60,372 nucleotides of DNA from Bradyrhizobium sp. (lineage in GTDB: Bacteria; Pseudomonadota; Alphaproteobacteria; Rhizobiales; Xanthobacteraceae): contig JAQGKC010000093.1 of the NCBI GenBank assembly GCA_028290305.1, forward strand, positions 1 through 60,372. Direction: 5' to 3'. The position numbers were made by a program, and so were the translations under genes. Positions 17,714-26,067 of this stretch are shown one piece after another. The notes beneath the pieces are model-generated. The model was not told where the DNA came from. It did no database searches and saw nothing but the letters and a program-made list of their open reading frames with translations. How positions within the stretch are numbered: position 1 is the stretch's first letter; every line of letters begins with the position of its first letter.

Positions 17714-18565
17714 TCATCCGGCTTTTCGAATTTGATGCAGAACAGGCGCGATATACTGCCGAAACTGGGCTGGGTTTTCGCTCATGGGGAAGTGACCGAG
17801 CTTCTCCATGACGGTCACATGCGCCCCGGGAATGCTTCGGGCGGTGCGGAGCGTATCCTCAGGTGTGCAGGAAAAGTCGTATTCGCCCGTCAGCAGATAG
17901 AGCGGGCATAGTGCAGTATCGATTTTGTCGACCCTTCCACGCAAGTCGCCATCGACCCGGTAAAAATGCAAATCGCCCTTAAAGACTCCTGGCCCGCTCT
18001 GCATGTAACTCCAGAGTGTTTCACGGCGTGAGCTTTGAGGGCCCTGCGGCGCGATCAGCCCGGATACAAGGGCCGCACAAACTTCACCGCCATGGACGTC
18101 CGGCCGGTGAAGCCAGCTGGTATCGTACCATGGTTGCTGGAAATCGGCCGCTTCAAGGCCGATCAGCGCCCGGAACTCACTCGCATGATCGATGGCCAGA
18201 TTCAGGACGATGCGTCCGCCGATCGAGCATCCCATTACCACCGGCCGCTCCAGCGCAAGTGCGGCACAGAACGCACGAATGGTCTGCGTATAGCTCGCCG
18301 TCGTGAGCTGGTACTCGCCGCCAGTCATCTCGTCAGGCGGGTTCGACTTGCCGTGCCAGGGCATATCGAAAGCAATGATCCTGTAATGTTCCGTCAACTC
18401 GGCATCAGACAGCAAGTGACGCCACTGCCTTCCATCGGAGCCGGCGGTATGCAAACAAACGAGAGGGATGCCCGATCCGTTTTCCTCGAAATAGATGCGA
18501 TGCATGACACCGTTGATTTCGACATGCAGGTATCGGCCGACAATCGGCTCCAACTGTCCATTCAT
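17714..18565 (-). CDS. Alpha/beta-fold hydrolase
   Basis: 283 residues. Catalytic triad visible: nucleophile elbow GCSIGG near residue 113, acid in GEYDFSCTPEDT near 226, and histidine in KLGHFPMSENP near 256. The oxyanion region is CLHTAGSDGRQW and HGKS follows the first Asp. The fold covers esterases, lipases and C-C hydrolases; the substrate is unknown. It overlaps the stop of the upstream gene by four bases (ATGA), so the two are co-translated. Confidence 0.85.
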   Translation of the reverse strand: MNGQLEPIVGRYLHVEINGVMHRIYFEENGSGIPLVCLHTAGSDGRQWRHLLSDAELTEHYRIIAFDMPWHGKSNPPDEMTGGEYQLTTASYTQTIRAFCAALALERPVVMGCSIGGRIVLNLAIDHASEFRALIGLEAADFQQPWYDTSWLHRPDVHGGEVCAALVSGLIAPQGPQSSRRETLWSYMQSGPGVFKGDLHFYRVDGDLRGRVDKIDTALCPLYLLTGEYDFSCTPEDTLRTARSIPGAHVTVMEKLGHFPMSENPAQFRQYIAPVLHQIRKAG

Positions 18566-19008
18566 GCGGATTTACCTGATATGATGGACCGCGGCAGCGC
18601 CAGCATGTCCTTGAAATACTGAAGATGCGTCATAAACGGGTGCAGCTCGCCGGCGAGAAATGCCTCGCCGCGCTTTGTCAGCGCCAGAAGATCGTGCCAC
18701 CCGGGCGTGGGTTCAGGACGCCAATACTCGATCCACGCCTGGGACGATGCCGTATAACTAAAGCGCCAGGACGGCATCGGCTTCGGTGCCGCGGACATCT
18801 CGGTGATGCGGCCCTGACGAATTGAAACAAGAAAGGGCTGGTTAACCGGGCCAAGCAGGCAATCGACATTCAATAATCTGCCGGCACGAAGGAGCTCACG
18901 ATCGACGTCAAGCAGCTTCGGCAGGGTTTCAAACGTGCTGGTGACCCATGGATCAGCAGCACCGGTTGTAGTTTCCTGATTTGGCTTGCTGGCAAAGACA
19001 TCGACCAT
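18562..19008 (-). CDS. Hypothetical protein co-transcribed with an alpha/beta hydrolase
   Basis: 148 residues, soluble, no signal peptide. The middle (LVSIRQGRITEMSAAPKPMP) followed by WRFSYTASSQAWIEYWRPEP faintly resembles SCP2-type sterol-carrier folds, which bind hydrophobic ligands, and the C-terminal FLAGELHPFMTHLQYFKDML is helical. I do not recognise the family with confidence. The four-base overlap with the hydrolase gene suggests they act on or carry the same ligand. Confidence 0.65.
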   Translation of the reverse strand: MVDVFASKPNQETTTGAADPWVTSTFETLPKLLDVDRELLRAGRLLNVDCLLGPVNQPFLVSIRQGRITEMSAAPKPMPSWRFSYTASSQAWIEYWRPEPTPGWHDLLALTKRGEAFLAGELHPFMTHLQYFKDMLALPRSIISGKSA

Positions 19009-19203
19009 CGTTACCTTCCCCGAAGATTTGGCGATACTATTCCGCAGCTTGCTTCAGAACGCCATCGCAAATTGCGGGGCTATGGTGCGACGTTCCTGCT
19101 ACTCGGATCGTGCGGTCTGATTACGATTGCCCTTTGGATATTCGCCCCCTTGCTCAAGCGCTATTGATGCAAGTAGGTTCATCGCGAACCTTTGGTGAAA
19201 TCG

Positions 19204-19953
19204 ATGCGATTTATTATTATTTTGCTGGCCATTTTTTCAGCGGGCTCGAGCTGCGCCGCAGGCACTATTGTCAAGAACGGGGACACCTTGCAGGTGGCCG
19301 ACATTACGTACCGGCTCGACGGCATCGATGCTCCAGAATTTGACCAAATATGTATTGACGAACATGCCGATCCCTGGACGTGCGGGGTGGAAGCGCGCGA
19401 TCGACTGGTCAAACTGATTGCCGACCGGGATGTCCACTGCAAGGACCTGGGACCGGACAGGACGTTCGCCAAATGGCACATCGGACTTTGCAGTGTTAGC
19501 GGCGAAACGGACAGTCTGAGCCGGCTAATGGTACGCCAAGGTTATGCGTTGGACTTTGAACCCAACGCCAAGGGCCGGTTCAAAGACGACGAGGCCAATG
19601 CGAAAAGCAGTGGGCTCGGTTTATGGAGAGGCTGTTTTGTGGCTCCGCAAGCATTTCGGCAGCGGGAAAAGACGGCGCCCTTATTGGGCGCTTCCTGCAG
19701 AAGCGACAAAGACCGCGAGCTGCGAGACTCCTTATTTCCGGATGATCCTGCAATGCCGCCCAGTTGCAGCATCAAGGCAAAACTCGCGGTGCGCGCGCGC
19801 GTGACCGGGAACGTGGGAATCTATCACTTGCAGGGATGCCGCAGTTACGCACCGCTGACGAAGCCGGATCGCTGGTTTTGCTCGGAAGAAGACGCGCAAG
19901 CTGCGGGATTTCGCAAGGCTTATAATTGCCGGGCAAGCGCCCACCGGAAATAA
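19204..19953 (+). CDS. Exported thermonuclease-family (SNase-like) protein with C-terminal cysteine-rich domain
   Basis: 249 residues from ATG 19204 (GGTGA six bases upstream; a TTG at 19192 is less likely). Signal peptide [20 protein letters not shown]. The SNase fold shows [13 protein letters not shown] (Arg and Asp/Glu positions of the active site) and [12 protein letters not shown] (second Arg), so the catalytic set seems present. Residues ~200-245 ([17 protein letters not shown]... [19 protein letters not shown]) match the small Ada-like/'sunset' module found behind many bacterial SNase domains. Predicted secreted or periplasmic nuclease. Confidence 0.8.
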   Translation: MRFIIILLAIFSAGSSCAAGTIVKNGDTLQVADITYRLDGIDAPEFDQICIDEHADPWTCGVEARDRLVKLIADRDVHCKDLGPDRTFAKWHIGLCSVSGETDSLSRLMVRQGYALDFEPNAKGRFKDDEANAKSSGLGLWRGCFVAPQAFRQREKTAPLLGASCRSDKDRELRDSLFPDDPAMPPSCSIKAKLAVRARVTGNVGIYHLQGCRSYAPLTKPDRWFCSEEDAQAAGFRKAYNCRASAHRK

Positions 19954-20166
19954 CGTCCGCGCCAAAATATCGAGCCCACGTTAGCCGCATATCGGACGTT
20001 GCGGCCAGCGCACAATAAGTTGAATCCCATCGCTCGCGGCCTCCTGGCCCGACACGTCACATCGCATACGCATCATGCAACGCGGCGTCTGTGGGACGCC
20101 CGGTATCCGTAGTACATCCCGCGGATGATGCGACCGCATCATCGCCGGACTGGAGAACTCTGCAGG

Positions 20167-21567
20167 ATGTCAACGGATACAACAGCGGCCAAGGCACCTC
20201 TTGCGCCGGCGATGGACGGGCTGCCCACGGAGCGCAGGCGATGGGCCGTCGCTGCGATCTTTACCGCACTTGCCATGGCCTCGCTGGACACCGCAATCGC
20301 CAACATCGCCCTGCCCGCCATTGCCGCCGATCTTCATGTCAGCCCGGCAGACGTGATCTGGGTGGTCAATGTGTATCAGATCGCGCTGGTCGCAACGCTG
20401 TTGCCGCTTGGCGCACTCGGCGAAATCGTCGGCCACCAACGGATCTATCTCGGCGGGCTGTTGTTGTTCACGATTGCATCGCTGGCCTGTGCCTGCGCGT
20501 GGTCGTTGCCAAGCCTGCTGACGGCCCGAGTGCTGCAGGGGCTGGGCGCCAGCGGAATCATGAGCGTGAACACGGCGCTGGTGCGCTTCGTTTATCCGAG
20601 CCGCATGTTGGGCCGTGGATTTGGTCATAACGCGCTGGTGGTCGCGACGGCCTTCACGCTCGGGCCAACGATCGCTTCCGGCATCCTGGCAATTGGGCAT
20701 TGGCCGTGGTTGTTCGCGATCAACATTCCCTTCGGCGTGGTCGCCATTGGCATCGGCCTGAAGACGTTGCCGGATACACCCCGGGCCGGGCACGCGTTCG
20801 ATTTTCCCGGCGCGCTTTTGGCTGCGAGCTGCCTCGGCCTCTTTATTCTCGGGATCGGCAGTGCGGCACATAAGGCGCAGCCTGGTTTGGTATTGACCGA
20901 ACTAGCCGCCGCGATCCTGCTGGGCTGGCTTGTGACCCGCAGACATGCCGATCATCCGGCGCCGATGTTACCTATCGACCTGTTTCGGCGGCCGGTGTTC
21001 GCGCTATCTGCCGCCACCGCCGTCTGCTCGTTCGCGGTCCAGGGCCTGGCGTTTGTCTCTCTGCCGTTCTACTTCGAGGACATCCTGCTGCGGACGCAGG
21101 TGGAGACCGGCTTCTTCATGACGCCTTGGCCTCTTGTTGTCGCCATCATGGCGCCGATCGGAGGCCGCCTGTCGGACCGCTATCCCGCCGGTATTCTCGG
21201 CGGCATTGGGTTGGCATTGCTCGGTATCGGAATGGTGCTGCTGGCGATGCTTCCCACGACACCGGGCGTCGCCAATATCGTCTGGCGCATGGCGATTTGC
21301 GGATTCGGATTTGGCTTCTTTCAAACACCGAACATGAAGGCCTTGATGTCCAGCGCGCCGCCCGGCCGCAGCGGAAGCGCGAGCAGCATCGTGGCGACTG
21401 CACGCCTGACGGGACAAACGACGGGCGCAGCACTTGCGGCACTGTGCTTCGGTCTCGCCGGTCGCGAAGGCGCCACGCTGGCGCTGGCGCTCGGCGCCGG
21501 GTTTGCCGCGGTCGGAAGCGTGATGAGTTTCCTGCGTTTGGCGGTAGCGCCGCAGCGCAACGCCTGA
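20167..21567 (+). CDS. DHA2-family MFS transporter
   Basis: About 466 residues from ATG 20167. The open frame extends 14 codons upstream to ATG 20125 but the extension is not membrane-protein-like. Helix-1 motif MASLDTAIANIALPAIAADL, then LLPLGALGEIVGHQRIY (motif A variant with H for R), ARVLQGLGASGIMSVNTAL and FTLGPTIASGILAIGHWPWLF (motif C). SmvA/QacA-like; predicted drug/proton antiporter. It is distinct from the MFS at 16142-17674. Confidence 0.88.
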   Translation: MSTDTTAAKAPLAPAMDGLPTERRRWAVAAIFTALAMASLDTAIANIALPAIAADLHVSPADVIWVVNVYQIALVATLLPLGALGEIVGHQRIYLGGLLLFTIASLACACAWSLPSLLTARVLQGLGASGIMSVNTALVRFVYPSRMLGRGFGHNALVVATAFTLGPTIASGILAIGHWPWLFAINIPFGVVAIGIGLKTLPDTPRAGHAFDFPGALLAASCLGLFILGIGSAAHKAQPGLVLTELAAAILLGWLVTRRHADHPAPMLPIDLFRRPVFALSAATAVCSFAVQGLAFVSLPFYFEDILLRTQVETGFFMTPWPLVVAIMAPIGGRLSDRYPAGILGGIGLALLGIGMVLLAMLPTTPGVANIVWRMAICGFGFGFFQTPNMKALMSSAPPGRSGSASSIVATARLTGQTTGAALAALCFGLAGREGATLALALGAGFAAVGSVMSFLRLAVAPQRNA

Positions 21568-21597
21568 AATCGCGTGGAGCAAGCGCTTATTCGCGTA

Positions 21598-22134
21598 CTA
21601 TTTTGGCGGAACGCCGATGTATCCCATAAACAGGATGAGGCCGGTCTTTTGGTAGCGCAAAGCGAAAATAAAGGGCTTGTCGACGACCATTTTCACGTAA
21701 TCGTCCGGTGATATCGAACGAGTGGTGGTCACGGCCGTTGCCGCGGCAGCTTCGGTGCCCTCCTCGTTAAGACGCAGCTCCAGCCTCTGAACGACGCGGG
21801 TGATGGTGAGGGACTCCGAGGAAAATCCACCCAGGGAGTCAGGTGCTAGACGTGCGGTCTTCAAACCGAGCGCGTCGAGCGGCGAAAGCAATTCTTCGCC
21901 AGCCGATAAGGATAATTTGGGCAATGCAATCTCGGCCCTCTTTACGTCAAAATCCTTGCCCCCAAGCCAGTTGGCGACCGCGGCAAATTCTTGTATCCGC
22001 GCCGGTGCCGATTTTGTCGTGACGACCACAAATTTGAAATCCTCGCTGGCATAGGCAAGCTCCGCAGCGATAAAACGATCATCCTGACGGAAGGCGAATT
22101 TCCGAGTCGGCGAATGCATCATCGACGCATCCAC
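21598..22134 (-). pseudogene. C-terminal half of a serpin (serine protease inhibitor family)
   Basis: 178 residues that match the second half of serpins: MMHSPTRKFAFRQDDRF, AAELAYASEDFKFVVV, AEIALPKLSLSAGEELLSPL, the classic hinge NEEGTEAAAATAV, then TTTRSIS and a terminal DKPFIFALRYQKTGLILFMG. Full serpins have about 350-400 residues, so the N-terminal half (helices A-F) is absent. The reactive loop contains Arg-Ser near P1-P1' (inference from the antithrombin spacing). It begins five bases after the stop of a small exported protein gene. Without the first half it cannot make the loop-insertion transition, so a remnant is likely; a coupled split protein is the alternative. Confidence 0.65.
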
Positions 22135-22138
22135 TCTG

Positions 22139-22309
22139 TTACCGGTCAGGGGTTGGAATTGTTCGACCTGCGTTCGTGCGGAACTCGGCGAGTGTCAAAC
22201 TACCCTGGCTGTGATGAATCCGATCCGCGTAATGCGCATCATAGCGGGCGATACCGAGCATCAGGGCGCAGAGGGCGAACACGACCGATAAAACGACCGC
22301 TTTCGACAT
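22139..22309 (-). CDS. Small membrane-anchored or exported protein
   Basis: 56 residues from ATG 22309 with an AAAGGAGA ribosome-binding site at ideal distance. Residues 1-22 (MSKAVVLSVVFALCALMLGI) form a signal/anchor helix; the rest (ARYDAHYADRIHHSQGSLTL...) is polar and ends PTPDR. The codon pattern is G+C-rich at third positions like the neighbours. No family recognised. It directly precedes the serpin fragment, which may be its former or present operon partner. Confidence 0.55.
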   Translation of the reverse strand: MSKAVVLSVVFALCALMLGIARYDAHYADRIHHSQGSLTLAEFRTNAGRTIPTPDR

Positions 22310-22380
22310 GGCGATCTCCTTTTATATGGAGATATGTCGGAGCGGATCCGTTCCCAGTTCACCGTACGAAATTGTAACGC

Positions 22381-22701
22381 CTACCAGTAGACTCCATACT
22401 TCGCGGCGATCCGGCGAGTCTTGTGCTCGTCGCTCTCACGATGTTTTGCGACCCGTTTCGGCTTTTTGGCTTCGACCGGTTTTGTCTCGACAGTCTGTGC
22501 GGGCTCAGCGGCTTTTGCCGGTTCGGTGGCCTTGGCCGGTTCAGGAGCCTTGGCAGATTCAGGAGCCTTGGCAGGTTCGGCGGGGCTTTCGGCTGCCGGC
22601 TGAGCCTGCAGCGTATCATTCGCCGCTACCTGAAAGGATGGAGCGGCATAGGCCGAGGCCGAAATCAAGAGGATCGAGGCAGTGAGAAGAAATTTGCGCA
22701 T
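22381..22701 (-). CDS. Exported Ala/Pro/Lys/Glu-rich repeat protein
   Basis: 106 residues from ATG 22701 (GAGGGAACCGCC upstream). Signal peptide MRKFLLTASILLISASAYAA, then about nine (E)PAKA/AEPAK-type repeats, then a basic segment KKPKRVAKHRESDEHKTRR and a terminal AAKYGVYW. The alternating Pro/Ala/Lys/Glu composition resembles the extended periplasm-spanning arms of TonB-like proteins, but there is no N-terminal anchor motif of TonB. Paralogue of the gene cut by the left edge. Likely an envelope protein; no activity predicted. Confidence 0.75.
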   Translation of the reverse strand: MRKFLLTASILLISASAYAAPSFQVAANDTLQAQPAAESPAEPAKAPESAKAPEPAKATEPAKAAEPAQTVETKPVEAKKPKRVAKHRESDEHKTRRIAAKYGVYW

Positions 22702-22753
22702 GGCGGTTCCCTCTGTTGATGCCTTGAAATTATCCGACGCCAGGCCCGATTTA

Positions 22754-22768
22754 TGTGATGCAGATCAC
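22754..22768 (-). promoter_or_regulatory. CRP/FNR-family-like palindromic box
   Basis: TGTGA-TGCAGA-TCAC, centred about 60 bp upstream of the ATG at 22701. The core TGATGCAGATCA is itself palindromic around GCAG. It mirrors the box at 251-266 in sequence layout and spacing before a paralogous gene. Confidence 0.45.
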
Positions 22769-22846
22769 CTCCTGCTGCAGGTTAGCCGATCGAGGGCTTC
22801 CGCACTGAGCCGGCAAAACGGAGGGCGCGGTCAGCCGACGTCGGCC

Positions 22847-22865
22847 GAGCAGATTTGATCTGCTC
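22847..22865. repeat. Perfect inverted repeat downstream of acdS
   Basis: GAGCAGAT-TTG-ATCTGCTC, eight-base arms and a three-base loop, 31 bases after the acdS stop. It lacks a following T tract in either direction, so it may be a 3'-end stability hairpin or an operator rather than a terminator. Confidence 0.4.
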
Positions 22866-22896
22866 GTCAAGTTACAGCTGTCTCCTCCGCGACATT

Positions 22897-23907
22897 TCAG
22901 CCGTTGCGGAATGTGTAGCTGTAGCCATTGAGTGCTGGGGCGCCGCCGAGATGCGCGTAGAGCACCTTCGAACCCTTTGGGAAAAATCCTTTTTGCACGA
23001 GATCGATCATCCCCTGCATCGATTTTCCCTCATAGACGGGGTCGGTGATCATTCCTTCCAGCCGTGCCGACAAGCGGATCGCCTCGATCGTCTCCCTGGA
23101 CGGCACGCCGTAGACCGGATAGGCGTAATCCTCCTTGAGGACAATGTCGTCCGCCGTGATATCCTTGCCGCCGATCAGGGCGGAGGTCTTCTGGGCAATG
23201 TCGAGCACCTGCGCCTTGGTCCGCGCCGGAGTACAGGAGGCATCGATGCCGATGACGTTGCGTTCGCGGCGATCTGCGGCGAAGCCTACCACCATGCCGG
23301 CGTGGGTCGAGCCTGTGACGGTGCACACGACGATGAAGTCGAATTTCATACGCATCTCTTTTTCTTGCGCCCGCACCTCCTCGGCGAAGCCGACATAGCC
23401 CAGACCACCGAACTTGTGCACGGACGCGCCTGCCGGGATGGCATAAGGCTTACCGCCCTTGGCCTTCACGTCCTCCAGCGCCGCGGCCCAACTCTCGCGG
23501 ATACCGATATCAAAACCTTCGTCCACGAGCTGGATTTCAGCGCCCATGATGCGCGAGAGCATGATGTTCCCCACCCGGTCATAAACCGCATCCTCGTGCG
23601 GCACCCAGCTCTCCTGGATCAGGCGGCATTTCATCCCGAGCTTCGCGGCCACCGCCGCAACCATGCGCGTGTGGTTCGATTGCACGCCGCCAATGGAGAC
23701 CAGCGTATCCGCATTGCTCGCAATGACGTCGGGAACAATGTATTCAAGTTTGCGGAGCTTGTTGCCGCCGAAGGCCAGGCCGGAATTGCAGTCTTCTCGC
23801 TTGGCGAAAATCTCGACCTCCCCGCCCAGATGAGAGGTCAGCCGGGACAGCTTCTCGATCGGACTGGGGCCGAAGGTCAGCGGGTAACGTTCAAACTTCG
23901 ACAGCAT
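22897..23907 (-). CDS. acdS: 1-aminocyclopropane-1-carboxylate (ACC) deaminase
   Basis: A 336-residue PLP enzyme that opens ACC, the plant ethylene precursor, to 2-oxobutyrate and ammonia. Matches the Pseudomonas/Rhizobium enzymes throughout: [23 protein letters not shown] with the PLP lysine at residue 50, [22 protein letters not shown], and the discriminating Glu (293, in DPVYEGKS) and Leu (320, in YAHLGG) that separate ACC deaminases from D-cysteine desulfhydrases. I chose ATG 23907 (AAGGA about ten bases upstream; aligns with known N-termini) over ATG 23931, which lacks a ribosome-binding site. Single-gene unit; no acdR-type Lrp regulator is adjacent. Confidence 0.95.
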   Translation of the reverse strand: MLSKFERYPLTFGPSPIEKLSRLTSHLGGEVEIFAKREDCNSGLAFGGNKLRKLEYIVPDVIASNADTLVSIGGVQSNHTRMVAAVAAKLGMKCRLIQESWVPHEDAVYDRVGNIMLSRIMGAEIQLVDEGFDIGIRESWAAALEDVKAKGGKPYAIPAGASVHKFGGLGYVGFAEEVRAQEKEMRMKFDFIVVCTVTGSTHAGMVVGFAADRRERNVIGIDASCTPARTKAQVLDIAQKTSALIGGKDITADDIVLKEDYAYPVYGVPSRETIEAIRLSARLEGMITDPVYEGKSMQGMIDLVQKGFFPKGSKVLYAHLGGAPALNGYSYTFRNG

Positions 23908-23965
23908 CGCAGCCGCTTCCTTTTCTGCCATGACGGAACACTACCAAAAATAGCGTATGGTCAGG

Positions 23966-23983
23966 CCAAATTGCCAGATTTGG
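23966..23983. promoter_or_regulatory. Palindromic operator candidate upstream of acdS
   Basis: CCAAAT-TGCCAG-ATTTGG, a perfect six-base inverted repeat with a six-base spacer, 59-76 bases upstream of the chosen acdS start. The position suits a transcription factor site. acdS genes are controlled by Lrp-type AcdR or by NifA/RpoN in other rhizobia; I see no sigma-54 promoter here. Confidence 0.4.
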
Positions 23984-24553
23984 AGGTGGATGCCTACGGG
24001 CCTTCCGAATGCCGGGCCGTTCGCCGGTCAATCAATCGATCGCCCCATCGATGCAAGGATTCCGCCTGCCGACCGGGCACACCTGATCTGTGTACAGAGA
24101 TGAATAGCTGGCTGGACATGCCGGTCGGCGCAAAATAGTTGGCTTACTGGATCGCACTCGCGGCGGCGACCGATTTCGGCATTCTTCCGCTTAGCCCATT
24201 ACCACAAGAACGCTGTCCCTTGCCGAATAAGCGTGCGGCAGCGGCTGAACAACGCTTTCCAGCGATCCATCCCACCTCGGTGGATTTCGCGAAAGAGATC
24301 GGGCGGCAAATGAAGCTCATTCACGTGATCGCTCCACAAGGCGAAATGAAGAACTATCACCTTCAAAGATCATGCCATTTCGTAAAAGGAAGCATGGCGC
24401 ATGAAATTGTATGTTCGGAAGGAGTTTGCACTGAATCTTCGCTAAGACGTCGCCAATGCAGACATCACAATTGGGCACTTTGCTCATGTCTTGCGCAAAC
24501 GCGCGAGCGAGGCGAGGCGGCGACCGCCCTGTTCATTTGCATCAGGCTCGGCA
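23984..24553. other. Gene-poor stretch between acdS and the Rieske/ferredoxin genes
   Basis: 570 bases without a gene I can support. Open frames exist on the plus strand but lack family resemblance and the third-position G+C bias of the neighbours, and part of the stretch is A+T-richer. A TCTGT-GT-ACAGA palindrome lies at 24087-24098. It may be a decayed remnant. Confidence 0.4.
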
Positions 24554-24835
24554 TCAGGCGCCCGCTTTCAACGGCGTTTGCTTTTCTTCGATTAGGGGCA
24601 GATGTGCCGCGCGCTCCGCATTGACCTCGACCCAGAAGGCCAGCTCCGCCGGCAGGTCCGCTTCATCGTAGATGGCCTGCACCGGACAAACCGGTACGCA
24701 GGCCTGGCACTGGATGCATACGATGGGATCGATGTACAGCATGTTGTCGTCGCCATGAAAACATGAGACCGGGCATACCGTGACGCATTCGGTATAGCGG
24801 CAATCCCTGCATTTCTCGGTGACGACAACGGCCAT
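24554..24835 (-). CDS. 7Fe/8Fe ferredoxin of Azotobacter FdI type
   Basis: 93 residues from ATG 24835 (GAGGT seven bases upstream). Cysteines at 9, 12, 17, 21, 25, 40, 43, 46 and 50 reproduce A. vinelandii FdI shifted by one residue, so a [3Fe-4S] cluster (Cys 9, 17, 50) and a [4Fe-4S] cluster (Cys 21, 40, 43, 46) are predicted. It follows the Rieske oxygenase gene by 17 bases and is probably its electron donor. A second, closely similar ferredoxin is at 36961-37266 next to an NADPH-ferredoxin reductase. Confidence 0.92.
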   Translation of the reverse strand: MAVVVTEKCRDCRYTECVTVCPVSCFHGDDNMLYIDPIVCIQCQACVPVCPVQAIYDEADLPAELAFWVEVNAERAAHLPLIEEKQTPLKAGA

Positions 24836-24852
24836 CGCTGTACCTCGATGGC

Positions 24853-25896
24853 TTAAGCCGTGCCGTAGGTGAGCCCGAGAGCTCCAAGCCACCGGCGATA
24901 CGCAAGACCGAATTTATCCGTGCGATGGTGGATCTCGGCACGCAGATCGACCGGGATGCGCTCCGGTCTCTGGGTCTCAACAATGTCTTTGTCCTGCGAA
25001 AAGACCTTGTCTTGCCGTCTCAGGATATCTTCCTCGGTTAAACTCTCTCCGAAGTTGATCGCAACGCAGAGACGAATGATGCAATTGACTTCATCAACCG
25101 GCTGCGCGGTGAGAAAGGTGCAGAACCGGTCGTTAGGAGTTCCAAGCTCACTCTTCGCGGGATCGGCGATTTCGACCTGCTTGGAAAAATACGCGACCAG
25201 AGGCCTAAACACCCGATACGTATAGATCGCGTTGACCGGCACCTGACGATGATCGCCATAGGGTTGATAGACCCTGATCCCGCTGGTGCTTATGCCCATC
25301 TCATCTTCGAAAACCTTGTAGTCCTCAAGTTTGTCAGGCGCTTCCTCGACTCCATTGAGCCCGCCGTGAACAAAGGGAAAATGCGTGGCATCAATAAAAT
25401 TCTCGACCGAACGAAAACCGTTGGCCTTGAAGAAGTAAGGTCCGGTGTTGAATTTTCGGAAGCTGACGTCATCCCATTCGGGAAACGTCGGCACTGCGTG
25501 CTTCGGCTCGCCAAGCGACGCCCAAACCATGCCGTAGCGTTCTTCGACAAGATGAGGAAACGCCCGGGCCTTCAAGGGAGGCGGTTGATCGGGCGCGGCG
25601 GGCACGAGAACGCATTTGGCCGATCCGTCATAGCGCCAGCCGTGATAGGGGCAGACCACGGTATCGTTCGCGATCCACCCCTTCGAGAGCCTCGCGCCCC
25701 GATGGATGCAAAGGTCTTTCCAGACGTGCACCTTCCCTGACGCATCCCGCCACAGGATCAAATCCTCGCCCAGAAGTGTCGCGGGCACGACCTTCCCCGG
25801 AGGAACGTCTTTTGAAAAGGCGACGACATGCCAGTCGTTGAGCAACGCCGCGTCCGGACTGGCATTCTCTGAGATCATGCGAACAGGAGCGTTCAT
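24853..25896 (-). CDS. Rieske non-heme iron oxygenase, alpha subunit
   Basis: 347 residues from ATG 25896 (AAGGGA upstream; the open frame extends 19 codons further but has no better start). Rieske cluster: Cys63-x-His65 (CIHRGA) and Cys82-x2-His85 (CPYHGW). Mononuclear iron site: Asp169, His172, His177 in ENFIDATHFPFVHGG. The length and absence of a beta-subunit gene point to the phthalate-dioxygenase/vanillate-demethylase type: hydroxylation or O-/N-dealkylation of an aromatic or heteroaromatic acid. The partner ferredoxin is next to it; the reductase is probably the FprA-like protein at 35570-36958. A near-consensus sigma-54 promoter lies upstream. Confidence 0.92.
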   Translation of the reverse strand: MNAPVRMISENASPDAALLNDWHVVAFSKDVPPGKVVPATLLGEDLILWRDASGKVHVWKDLCIHRGARLSKGWIANDTVVCPYHGWRYDGSAKCVLVPAAPDQPPPLKARAFPHLVEERYGMVWASLGEPKHAVPTFPEWDDVSFRKFNTGPYFFKANGFRSVENFIDATHFPFVHGGLNGVEEAPDKLEDYKVFEDEMGISTSGIRVYQPYGDHRQVPVNAIYTYRVFRPLVAYFSKQVEIADPAKSELGTPNDRFCTFLTAQPVDEVNCIIRLCVAINFGESLTEEDILRRQDKVFSQDKDIVETQRPERIPVDLRAEIHHRTDKFGLAYRRWLGALGLTYGTA

Positions 25897-25982
25897 GCAT
25901 ATTGTCCCTTCGTCATTTTCGCCCGAACATTGCGGTTCGCGGGTTGGCGGCATCGGGTGTCACGCAGTCAGAGTTAAATCGA

Positions 25983-25998
25983 AGCAATTTGCTTGCCA
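25983..25998 (-). promoter_or_regulatory. Sigma-54-type (-24/-12) promoter candidate for the Rieske/ferredoxin genes
   Basis: On the minus strand TGGCAAGCAAATTGCT: GG and GC separated by ten bases, one mismatch in the -24 element (TGGCAA for TGGCAC) and a perfect TTGCT. It lies 87 bases upstream of the Rieske start codon. Confidence 0.55.
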
Positions 25999-26067
25999 TT
26001 TTGTCTGCCGATAAGAGTGTTCACCTATGCGTCCACCTCGCCCTCGCTACGTTGGTTTGTCGCGCCG

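Noticed and set aside
19070..19162. Short plus-strand frame encoding a hydrophobic stretch (ATFLLLGSCGLITIALWIF)
   Set aside because: It could be a 30-residue membrane peptide, but the only near start is a TTG without a ribosome-binding site and most of the frame runs through the opposite gene.
24058..24074. 17-base identity (GATTCCGCCTGCCGACC) with 47551-47567
   Set aside because: Two copies only, no extended similarity around them; at 47551 it is part of a hairpin arm. Not enough to call a dispersed repeat.
24087..24098. TCTGT-GT-ACAGA palindrome in the gene-poor stretch
   Set aside because: Real inverted repeat but far from any start codon I trust, so no regulatory call was made.
24139..24624. 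Open frame of about 160 codons on the plus strand between acdS and the ferredoxin
   Set aside because: TTG start without ribosome-binding site, no recognisable domain, no third-position G+C bias, and its 3' end overlaps the well-supported ferredoxin on the other strand.
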